DNA from: JAXJSP01 sp036310005
GTDB taxonomy: Bacteria; Bacillota; Clostridia; Oscillospirales; Acutalibacteraceae
DNA: 59,358 bases
Direction of reading: 5' to 3'
Assembly (NCBI GenBank): GCA_036310005.1
Contig: JAXJSP010000042.1
Span: 1 to 59,358, forward strand
Part shown: positions 26,152 through 33,731 of the stretch, piece by piece
How the letters are laid out: each line of letters opens with the position of its first letter
How positions within the stretch are numbered: the first letter of the stretch is position 1
The notes under the pieces: model-generated
What the model was told of the DNA's origin: nothing
Database searches by the model: none
The model's input: the letters and a program-made list of their open reading frames with translations, nothing else
Program-made: the position numbers and the translations under genes

Positions 26152-26897
26152 TGAAAAACAAGTTGTTGCAAGGTAAAACCGCATTAATAACCGGTGCGGC
26201 AGCAGGAATAGGACTTGCGTGTGCAATTAAATTTGCAGATGAAGGTGCAAAGGTTATTTTACTTGATTTAGATGATAAAAAACTTGAAGATGCAAAAAAT
26301 CAAGTAAGCAAATATTCCGATAATATTCTTATATACAAATGTGATATTTCGAACGAAGAACAGGTAAACTCTGTATGTGAGCAAGCAAAAAGGGAATTCG
26401 GAAAAATTGATATTTTAGTTAATAATGCTGCTATTTGGCGTTCTTTCTTACCGTTTGGTGAAATTTCTACTGAAGAATGGAAGAGATATTTAGACATTAA
26501 TATTATGGGTAGTGTTTATTGCACCCGTGCGTTACTTTCTGATATGATAGAAAATCGTTATGGCAGAATAATAAATGTAGCCTCTGTTGCAGGTGTATAC
26601 GGAAATGCTGATATGGTGCATTATTCCGCGACAAAGGGCGCTGTTATTTCAATGACAAAGGCGCTTGCTAAAGAGGTTGCAGACAAAGGTATTACCGTCA
26701 ACTGCGTATCGCCCGGAAGCGTAAGTCCTGCCGAGCAAAACGATTTTGATTATGTCCAACCGAGCGAACTTGCATTTATGGGGCGTACGGGAAGCACAAT
26801 GGAAAATGCAAATCTTATTTGTTTTCTTGCAAGCGATGATGCGGCTTATATTTCTGGACAAAACATACAAATTGACGGTTGCAGAAAAAAGATGTAA
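26151..26897 (+). CDS. Cluster A SDR oxidoreductase 2
   Basis: A 248-residue short-chain dehydrogenase. TGAAAGIG (near 15), NNAAIWR in place of NNAG, NVASVAG with the catalytic serine, and YSATK are visible. It resembles 3-oxoacyl-ACP reductase and sugar dehydrogenases. The counterpart in cluster B (51977-52708) shares the NNAAIWR and YGNADMVHYSATKGAV stretches, so the pair is orthologous within the pathway. Confidence 0.88.
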   Translation: MKNKLLQGKTALITGAAAGIGLACAIKFADEGAKVILLDLDDKKLEDAKNQVSKYSDNILIYKCDISNEEQVNSVCEQAKREFGKIDILVNNAAIWRSFLPFGEISTEEWKRYLDINIMGSVYCTRALLSDMIENRYGRIINVASVAGVYGNADMVHYSATKGAVISMTKALAKEVADKGITVNCVSPGSVSPAEQNDFDYVQPSELAFMGRTGSTMENANLICFLASDDAAYISGQNIQIDGCRKKM

Positions 26898-26927
26898 TTA
26901 ACTTTAAATAACAAAAGGAGAAAAATT

Positions 26928-27914
26928 ATGAAAGCGATACTTGTAAATGATGACCAAAGTCTTAGATGGGACAACGTGCCGGACCCGGTACTCGGTGACG
27001 AAGACTGTCTTGTAAAAATTGAATATGCAGCACTTAACCGCGCTGACCTTATGCAAAGAGAGGGAGATTATCCGCCCCCTGCCGGCTGTCCTGAATGGAT
27101 GGGACTTGAAATTTCCGGCACAATTGTTAAGATTGCCGACGGTGCAAAAGCAAAGTCTGATTGGAAAATCGGTGACAAAGTTTGTGCATTACTCGGCGGT
27201 GGCGGATATGCAGAATATGTAAATGTTAAATATGATATGCTTATGCCGGTTCCTGAAAACTGCACAATGGCAGAAGCGGCGGCAATACCTGAGGCATTTG
27301 CAACTGCTTATCTCAATCTTTTCATTGAAGGAAATATTCGCAGTGGCGACACACTTTTGATGAACGCAGGCGCATCGGGACTTGCAAGCGTTATTATTCC
27401 GATGGCGAAAGCGTTTGGTATCAGGGTAATTACAACTGTTTTAACCGATGAAATTGCAAAAAGCATATCTCATCTTAACGCGGACAGAATTGTAGTTACA
27501 GCAAAAGAAGATATTGCTCTTGTATTAAAAGAAGAACTTGATGCAGGTCATCCTGTTGATGTTGTGATTGACTGCCTTGGCGGTGAAATCATGGGCAAAT
27601 GTATTCATTATTTAAAACACGGTGCGCGTTGGATAATGATAGCCGCACTTGCGGGACAAAAAACCGAGATTGACTTAAAAAATATCTATGTAAGAAATGT
27701 CAGAATAATCGGCTCAACTCTGCGCTCAAGAACACCTGAAGTTAAGGCACAGATACTTAGAGAACTTGTTGAAAATGTCTGGCCTAAGGTTTCAAGCGGT
27801 GAAGTAAAACCGACTATCTACAAAGTTTTGCCTATAACACAAGCCGAAGCGGCGCACGATATCCTTTATAAAGGACAAAACATCGGCAAGGTCGTTCTTG
27901 AAGTTAAACAATGA
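26928..27914 (+). CDS. PIG3-like NADPH:quinone/enone reductase, cluster A
   Basis: A 328-residue MDR protein of the TP53I3/PIG3 quinone oxidoreductase type: LNRADLMQREGDYPPP near 40, NAGASGLASV as the cofactor site, and HYLKHGARWIMIAALAG. Enzymes of this kind reduce alpha,beta-unsaturated carbonyls. After an AroD-like dehydration this would remove the double bond. Its cluster B twin is far more similar than any other A/B pair. GGAG lies upstream, and the stop overlaps the MBL gene by four bases. Confidence 0.85.
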   Translation: MKAILVNDDQSLRWDNVPDPVLGDEDCLVKIEYAALNRADLMQREGDYPPPAGCPEWMGLEISGTIVKIADGAKAKSDWKIGDKVCALLGGGGYAEYVNVKYDMLMPVPENCTMAEAAAIPEAFATAYLNLFIEGNIRSGDTLLMNAGASGLASVIIPMAKAFGIRVITTVLTDEIAKSISHLNADRIVVTAKEDIALVLKEELDAGHPVDVVIDCLGGEIMGKCIHYLKHGARWIMIAALAGQKTEIDLKNIYVRNVRIIGSTLRSRTPEVKAQILRELVENVWPKVSSGEVKPTIYKVLPITQAEAAHDILYKGQNIGKVVLEVKQ

Positions 27915-28492
27915 GATTTATAAAAGAAGAAAGCGGTATTTACCGACTATGTGTTCCGTTTGAAGCGATATATACTACCGTGTTTGCTTTACTTGAAGAT
28001 AACAATGTGATACTTTGCGACACAGCGACGACTGATTATGATGTAAAAAATCATATTCTTCCTGCTTTGCGAGAATTGGGTGTGATGCCGAATTACATAT
28101 TCTGCTCGCACTCACATTCCGATCATGCAGGCGGTCTGTCTTCGCTGTGCGAGGAGTTCCCCGATGCAAAGATAATAACCTCCCCTACTGTTTTACTCGG
28201 TCGCTTTGAAGTGATAAGTTTAAAGGGACATTCCGCTGATTCGCTTGCTGTTTTTGATACAAAGACGAAAACTTTACTTTCGTTTGACTGTCTTCAGCAA
28301 CGGGGAATTGACAAATACCGAGACGCAATTACAGACAAGGCGGAATATTTAAAGAGCATTGAACTTGTGCGGAGCATGGATATCAGGCGCATAATTTTTT
28401 CGCACGATTATGAGCCTTGCGGATACAGTGTAACGGGCAAAGGCGAAATAGAAAATGTTTTAAACATCTGCAAAGAATATGCGTGCAGATAG
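27911..28492 (+). CDS. Metallo-beta-lactamase-fold hydrolase, cluster A
   Basis: A 193-residue MBL-fold protein with the metal motif HSHSDHAGG (His67, His69, Asp71, His72), a later ISLKGHSADSL, and FSHDYEP. Shorter than usual for the family. A hydrolytic step on a lactone, thioester or diketone is plausible at the end of the pathway. The cluster B gene in the same place belongs to a visibly different MBL subgroup. It overlaps the PIG3 gene by four bases and is followed by a terminator. Confidence 0.8.
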   Translation: MRFIKEESGIYRLCVPFEAIYTTVFALLEDNNVILCDTATTDYDVKNHILPALRELGVMPNYIFCSHSHSDHAGGLSSLCEEFPDAKIITSPTVLLGRFEVISLKGHSADSLAVFDTKTKTLLSFDCLQQRGIDKYRDAITDKAEYLKSIELVRSMDIRRIIFSHDYEPCGYSVTGKGEIENVLNICKEYACR

Positions 28493-28498
28493 ATAACA

Positions 28499-28545
28499 AA
28501 CAGAGCGTTCAATTCGTAATGAACTGAACGCTCTGTTATATTTTT
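28499..28545. terminator. Bidirectional terminator after cluster A
   Basis: AACAGAGCGTTCA (28499-28511) pairs with TGAACGCTCTGTT (28525-28537), followed by a T-rich stretch. It separates cluster A from the convergent lipoprotein gene. Confidence 0.8.
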
Positions 28546-29986
28546 ATTCAAATTCCGGTGCAAGCGGTTGGCACGGAGTACCGCCGCCGCCGATTGAAGC
28601 AGGTGAATTGTTGGTTACTATATAAAGATTTTCAATCATTTTAAGTGCATCATAATAATAATCGTTTGCATTGTTGCGGTCGCAAGATAAGTTTATTCCG
28701 TATTTTTCCTTTACTTCTTCTCTGACACCGCTTTCCATTGAAAAAGAATAATTATCCCACGCCGAGTCATCAACAATATAACATCCGTAATTTTGCAAGG
28801 CATAAAATATTTTCTTGCCTACTTGCGATTTTATACCGAGTGATTCGACAGTTATATCTTTGGGAATTGTCAGCAGCGTACCCATACGAAGATTCGGGTT
28901 TTCCCCACCGTAGCAGTTTGTACCGCTTGCGGCATAACTGTCGTTGCGGTCGGCAGGCCATACATAGCCCTTTCCCTCATTTTTATCGTAATAACAATAC
29001 TTATTAGCCCACACATTCAGTTTTATTGCGTGGCGAATCGGCTCATCGCTTGTAAGTTCGCCTTTACGAATCGAGCCGCCGATCGCCGACAGTCCGGAAC
29101 CGTAATGAGTTCCTTGTATTCCATCCCCGTATATATCCGCATCTTTATTATGAAGCCAACCTACAATGCGACTGTTTCCCGTTTCGATGCGACATGTCGG
29201 TTCAAGTTGTTTTATGGTTCTGCCATCCGGCATAATGAATGCCGCGCAATTATTCGGGGTTGAGGTTCCTTGTGCATCGGCAAGATAAAAATTTTCGGGA
29301 ACTTGCATTGTGCCGATTTTTTCACTGCCCGGCCAGCGTTTGTTCCAGCTTGAGGGTGAATAAACATCAACTGTGGGTGAACCCTCAGGCACTTTGACTA
29401 TGTACTCATCATCAACACCGATACTGTACGCATCCTTAAAATTTGCTTTTTCAAGTTTTGCGTCAGAGCCGATTGGCATATTCCAGACAGATGTTTCACT
29501 AAAAGGCCAGTAAAACGGATCTCTTGTGCCTGAGTAGCGAGAAAAACCATCGGTCGGATATGATGAGGACTGCATTGATGCTGTTGATACAGACGACGAA
29601 GTTACAGGGCTTTTAGTTGGTGCTGATGATTGTGTTGAATTGCTTTGGCTTAATACACAGGTATATGAAGAATCATACGATGAAGAAACAGACTGTACCG
29701 TGCTGCTTTGACTCGATATTGCCGATGATGTTTTTTCTGATGATACTATGTTTGAAGATTCACTAAGACTGCTCTCGCTTTGAGTTGATAAAGTCGAGTT
29801 GACAGTTTGACTTGAAAGAATATGCGAGTAGACTGAATCGGTCAAACTATCTTCCGATACAGATGTTTGCGATGAATTTTGTTGTTTTTTTCTTCTTGCA
29901 TCCGACATATCCGCAGCGGACGAGCAAGAAACAAAAACAGCAAAACAGATTAAAGCAGCAAAAATTCGCACAAGTTTTTTAGGCAA
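28544..29986 (-). CDS. Serine-rich surface lipoprotein with unknown C-terminal domain
   Basis: A 480-residue exported protein. The signal peptide ends FVSC with the lipidation Cys21, then comes a Ser/Thr/Gln linker (about 35-145) typical of surface proteins. The globular part (about 150-480) contains DPFYWPFSETSVWNMP, GDGIQGTHYGSGLSAIGGSI and IRHAIKLNVWANKYC. I do not recognise the family with certainty; similar HYGSGLS/GGSIR-type modules occur in secreted proteins of unknown role. Placed between cluster A and the GH31/fucose genes, binding or cleaving a polysaccharide is possible. Confidence 0.8.
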   Translation of the reverse strand: MPKKLVRIFAALICFAVFVSCSSAADMSDARRKKQQNSSQTSVSEDSLTDSVYSHILSSQTVNSTLSTQSESSLSESSNIVSSEKTSSAISSQSSTVQSVSSSYDSSYTCVLSQSNSTQSSAPTKSPVTSSSVSTASMQSSSYPTDGFSRYSGTRDPFYWPFSETSVWNMPIGSDAKLEKANFKDAYSIGVDDEYIVKVPEGSPTVDVYSPSSWNKRWPGSEKIGTMQVPENFYLADAQGTSTPNNCAAFIMPDGRTIKQLEPTCRIETGNSRIVGWLHNKDADIYGDGIQGTHYGSGLSAIGGSIRKGELTSDEPIRHAIKLNVWANKYCYYDKNEGKGYVWPADRNDSYAASGTNCYGGENPNLRMGTLLTIPKDITVESLGIKSQVGKKIFYALQNYGCYIVDDSAWDNYSFSMESGVREEVKEKYGINLSCDRNNANDYYYDALKMIENLYIVTNNSPASIGGGGTPCQPLAPEFE

Positions 29987-30070
29987 GACATATCATCCTT
30001 CATATTTATAAATAATACATACTCTATTTGATTTAATTATATCTTATCTGTTATAGTAATTCAATAAATA

Positions 30071-30106
30071 AAACTCTCCTGTAAATTTAACAGGAGAGTT
30101 TTTTTA
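30071..30106. terminator. Terminator of the fucose-locus transcript
   Basis: Perfect 12-bp stem AAACTCTCCTGT/ACAGGAGAGTTT with T-rich flanks on both strands, just after the GH31 stop. Confidence 0.85.
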
Positions 30107-30116
30107 ACATAAGTCA

Positions 30117-31667
30117 CTAAATTTTTTTAAAGTATGGTAAATCTTCTAATGTTACACTAAGTGTTATTGTCTTTCCGCCCTCATAGGTCTTACCGTCATA
30201 GCCTTTCCACATACCTTCGGGAAGCGGAATTTCTTTTTCGGTCTGGCCTTTTTTAACAACAGGAGCGATTAAGTATTCATCGCCGAGCATAAATACATCA
30301 TTAACCTTTTCATAGCCCTTGTGAGGATAGTTATATTCAAGGCTTCTCATAATCGGCTCTCCGTCTTCATAAGCCTTGTTTACAAATCTGATGATTTCAT
30401 CAGCAAAATCACAATGCATATCGTGTGCTTTTTTAATTAGTGCCTCGTGTTTCTCGTCAACTGCCTCCCAAGGAGCCCAGGAAAACTGCATCATCGGGAA
30501 GAAAACGGAACATTGAGCCATTCTTACGAACAACTCTTCATCAATAGTTTCGCGATGTTCTTTTATGGTCCAGCTGCCGCCGCCTATCATATCGGGGCAA
30601 ACAAACGGATGACCTAAAACACCTTGCAACAAGGCATTGGGGATAAGTGTATTAATACCCTCTCCGTCCCAAGAGTGTTGTCTGTCGCGAATTCTTTGAA
30701 TTGAACGCTTACCGCCGCCTTTGAAAGTATCCTTATATTCGTGATAAGGATATCTTGTGCCGAACTCGTTCCACGCGATATTTCTTTCCTCAGGTGTGAT
30801 AGCAGACTTATATGGTTTTTGAGTGCTGAAGTTTTTAGGAGAATAACTATCAATTGAGCCGCCGTCGAATTTAAAACCGTCAATGCCGATATCGTTGATC
30901 AATGCTTTAAGCTGATTATCAAGAAATTCAAAATCGCAAGGGTTGGTAAAATCGAGCATAGCGCTAAAACCATTCCACCAGCTTACTAATACAGGAGTAC
31001 CGTCTTCTTCACGCATAAAGTAATTCTTTGTTTCATCCTGTAATAGGTATTGATAAACATTACTTACAAAGCGCTTACCGTCGGGAGTAACATAAGGTAC
31101 AACCCACAGCATAACTTTAAAGCCCATTTCGTGCAATTCTTTAACCATACCGACAGGGTCAGGGAACTTTTGAAGGTCGAAAGTCCAATCACCGTAATCT
31201 TTTTGCCAGCCTTCGTCAATCATCAAGACGCCGGGTTTATAACCTCTTGCAACAAGATTTCTTGCATAGTCCATAACACCCTGCTGATTCTGGTCATACA
31301 CAAGTTGCATCCAGGTGTTATACTGAGGAACTCTGAAAAAATCTTCCTTTAAATAGTCACCTTTTGGCGGAAAATGTTTATTCATAGCGCCGACATACGC
31401 TTCTTTTAAAGTGGAGCCGAATGTTTCTAATACAACATGTTCGCCTTCAACGGTGATAACCGAGTCTTTAAAAGATATCATAAATGCTCTTTCAGACCAG
31501 ATACATCTGCCCAAGTTTGACAAATACATAGGCATTGTCTGATTGCCTGCATCGACTCTGAAGTCGTATTCAAAATCGGTATCTTTATCAAACGGCATTA
31601 TCTGCCCGTCAACTGATGAGCCGCCCCACCAACATTCATTCGGTAGCATTGTAAATGTATAAATCAT
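30117..31667 (-). CDS. GH31-family alpha-glycosidase
   Basis: A 516-residue cytoplasmic glycosidase with the GH31 layout: GVLMIDEGWQKDYGDW (about 147-161), MLWVVPYVTPDGKRF, nucleophile Asp268 in GIDGFKFDGG and the active-site HSWDGEGINTLIPN. The FKFDGG form resembles the MYORG/alpha-galactosidase-like branch. The usual acid/base Asp (WGGD) reads WDGEG, so a Glu may serve. The start was moved 12 codons inside the open frame, to the ATG after TAGGAGAA. Neighbouring fucose genes point to host-glycan oligosaccharides. Confidence 0.85.
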   Translation of the reverse strand: MIYTFTMLPNECWWGGSSVDGQIMPFDKDTDFEYDFRVDAGNQTMPMYLSNLGRCIWSERAFMISFKDSVITVEGEHVVLETFGSTLKEAYVGAMNKHFPPKGDYLKEDFFRVPQYNTWMQLVYDQNQQGVMDYARNLVARGYKPGVLMIDEGWQKDYGDWTFDLQKFPDPVGMVKELHEMGFKVMLWVVPYVTPDGKRFVSNVYQYLLQDETKNYFMREEDGTPVLVSWWNGFSAMLDFTNPCDFEFLDNQLKALINDIGIDGFKFDGGSIDSYSPKNFSTQKPYKSAITPEERNIAWNEFGTRYPYHEYKDTFKGGGKRSIQRIRDRQHSWDGEGINTLIPNALLQGVLGHPFVCPDMIGGGSWTIKEHRETIDEELFVRMAQCSVFFPMMQFSWAPWEAVDEKHEALIKKAHDMHCDFADEIIRFVNKAYEDGEPIMRSLEYNYPHKGYEKVNDVFMLGDEYLIAPVVKKGQTEKEIPLPEGMWKGYDGKTYEGGKTITLSVTLEDLPYFKKI

Positions 31668-31722
31668 AATAATTCTCCTAACTTTACAGCATATATTTAT
31701 CATTTATTGTGTTGATGAGTTA

Positions 31723-31751
31723 AGTGTACCACAGGTGCGACAAAAAAGCAA
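31723..31751 (-). promoter_or_regulatory. Possible internal promoter before GH31
   Basis: Minus strand TTGCTT (31746-31751), 17 bp, TACACT (31723-31728) lies in the 124-bp gap between fucA and the GH31 gene. Confidence 0.4.
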
Positions 31752-31791
31752 CAATCTTTACTGTTAAAAAAAGGAATAATACAACTGTTAA

Positions 31792-32475
31792 TCAGTCGTT
31801 ATAATGCTTATATCCGGGGTGTCTGCCTGTTACATGATAATAGTTGTCACGAAGATACAAAAGTTTATCTATCTGCTCTTTTTCTATCTCCTTAGCGCCG
31901 CCCAAAAGATGAGCAGTAAGCGAGATTTTTGCGAAAAGTTCAAGAGTTTCCATTCTGTAATAAGCGGTTATAAGGTCACAACCGACTGTCAATGCTCCGT
32001 GATTTTGTAAAAGGAGTACATCGTGTTCTTGAAGATAGGGTGCTATCGCCTCGGGTACTTCGTTTGTTGACGGAGTACCGTAAGGTGTCAGAGGAATTGA
32101 GCCGATTGCTATTACAGTTTCAATCATTGAATAACTGTCAAGGCTCTTGCCTGCTACCGCATAACCTGTTGCTGTTGGCGGATGAGCGTGAACTACTGCG
32201 CCGACATCATCGCGTTCAGTATAGCAACGCATGTGCATTTTTATCTCACTTGACGGTTTATAGTTTCCCTCTGCCGATACTACATTCATATCCTTATCAA
32301 TTATGACAAGTTTATCGGGAGTAATAAAACTTTTTGAAATTCCCGTAGGAGTTACCAAAAAGTTTCCGTCGGGTAATTTGACAGACACATTTCCGTCGTT
32401 TGCTGCTACCCAACCGAGTTGCCACATCTTATGGCAAACATCACATATTTGTTCTCTTATTTCCATATATTCCAT
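31792..32475 (-). CDS. fucA: L-fuculose-phosphate aldolase-like class II aldolase
   Basis: A 227-residue class II aldolase. The zinc/active-site residues are visible: Glu77 (SSEIKMH), His96 and His98 (VHAHPPTATG), and the late QNHGALTVG histidine. It cleaves L-fuculose-1-phosphate to dihydroxyacetone phosphate and lactaldehyde. RhaD or AraD-type paralogues share the fold, but the neighbouring fucose isomerase and fucosidase favour FucA. The gap to the fucosidase gene is 32 bp. Confidence 0.88.
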   Translation of the reverse strand: MEYMEIREQICDVCHKMWQLGWVAANDGNVSVKLPDGNFLVTPTGISKSFITPDKLVIIDKDMNVVSAEGNYKPSSEIKMHMRCYTERDDVGAVVHAHPPTATGYAVAGKSLDSYSMIETVIAIGSIPLTPYGTPSTNEVPEAIAPYLQEHDVLLLQNHGALTVGCDLITAYYRMETLELFAKISLTAHLLGGAKEIEKEQIDKLLYLRDNYYHVTGRHPGYKHYND

Positions 32476-32507
32476 ATTATTACCTCATTATTTTAATATA
32501 AACTTAA

Positions 32508-33704
32508 TTACCACTCGACTTCGATAACAACGGGTTCACTCGCTAAATCGTCAATCGGAATTTTACTGATATGTAAATACTCTCCGCCTTTGCCTGTGTT
32601 GATGTCAAAGAATTCGGGTAAGATTTCTACCTTGAACGGCAGTTGCTCGCCTGTATTAAGAAGTCTGACTTTTTTAGGCACATTCGGGTAATTGCCGATA
32701 GCGACACCTGAAGAACAGGTTCCCTCATAGAAATTGAAATAACTCTTACCGTCTTTTTTATTGACAATACACTTGTTTTTTTCAATCTTATAATCGAAAG
32801 TATCGGGCTGTGCATTTTCCAAAGAGCCTTCCATTCTGTTATACCAATTACCGACTTTTTCAAGAAGTTGTTTTTGCTCACAGTCAATGGTACCGTCTGC
32901 TTTAGGTCCGACATTTAAAAGATAACTTCCGTTCATAGCCATAATCTTATCAATAGCGGTTGTAAGATATCTTACAGAATGAAAGTCATCATCCTTTCTG
33001 TATCCCCAACTTTGTTCGCTCAATGAGTTGCAAGCCTCTGTCATACGAGTGAAATGTGTACTTGAATCGGTATTGTCATAATCTCTTTCGGGTGTTGAGA
33101 AATCTCCTGTATCGAAGCCTCTGTCATTAATTATAATACCGGGTTGAAGTTTTCTTACAAGTTCGTTTACCGAGCGGTCAACGACCTTTGGCGGTATATC
33201 CCAGAAAAGTGAGTATATAGGTCCGTAATTAGTAAGCAATTCGGTAATCTGATTTTTAATATACTCAATATAAGTTTCAAAATTGTTTGCTTTCTTTTCC
33301 CTGCATTTCCATTGATGCGTTGCGTTTTCGTTAAATCCGTTAGGGTGATGCCAGTCGGGGTTAGAATAGTAAAGTGACAACAGCATACCGTGTTTTTTGC
33401 AGGCATCTGCAAGCATTTTCAAAACATCTTTACCATAGGGAGTGTTCATAATATTATAATCGGTGTATTTAGTATCCCACATACAAAAACCGTCGTGGTG
33501 CTTTGTTGTAAAGCAGATATATTTCATACCTGCCTTTTTTGCCATCAGCACCCATTCTTCAGGGTTGTAATTAACAGGATTAAATACATTAATCAGTTTT
33601 TCATATTCATCGTTGGATACATCATAACGGGCGATTTCCTGCTCTTGAAGTTCGTTAATTGCAAAAACTCCCCAATGTATAAACATACCGAATTTGTTAT
33701 CCAT
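32508..33704 (-). CDS. GH29 alpha-L-fucosidase
   Basis: A 398-residue glycosidase with GH29 hallmarks FGMFIHWGVFAI (5-16), TTKHHDGFCMWDTKYTDYNI (66-85) and the nucleophile region SLFWDIPP (Asp169). It lacks a signal peptide, so it works inside the cell on imported fucosylated oligosaccharides, releasing L-fucose for the neighbouring isomerase. A beta-rich C-terminal domain follows. It lies 27 bp after fucI. Confidence 0.93.
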   Translation of the reverse strand: MDNKFGMFIHWGVFAINELQEQEIARYDVSNDEYEKLINVFNPVNYNPEEWVLMAKKAGMKYICFTTKHHDGFCMWDTKYTDYNIMNTPYGKDVLKMLADACKKHGMLLSLYYSNPDWHHPNGFNENATHQWKCREKKANNFETYIEYIKNQITELLTNYGPIYSLFWDIPPKVVDRSVNELVRKLQPGIIINDRGFDTGDFSTPERDYDNTDSSTHFTRMTEACNSLSEQSWGYRKDDDFHSVRYLTTAIDKIMAMNGSYLLNVGPKADGTIDCEQKQLLEKVGNWYNRMEGSLENAQPDTFDYKIEKNKCIVNKKDGKSYFNFYEGTCSSGVAIGNYPNVPKKVRLLNTGEQLPFKVEILPEFFDINTGKGGEYLHISKIPIDDLASEPVVIEVEW

Positions 33705-33731
33705 AATAATTTTCTCCTCTAAAAAGCAAGA

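Noticed and set aside
22576..28492. Cluster A as a standard shikimate or fucose pathway
   Set aside because: The AroD-like protein lacks the substrate-binding Glu/Arg pair, and no other aro gene or fuconate-type dehydratase is present.
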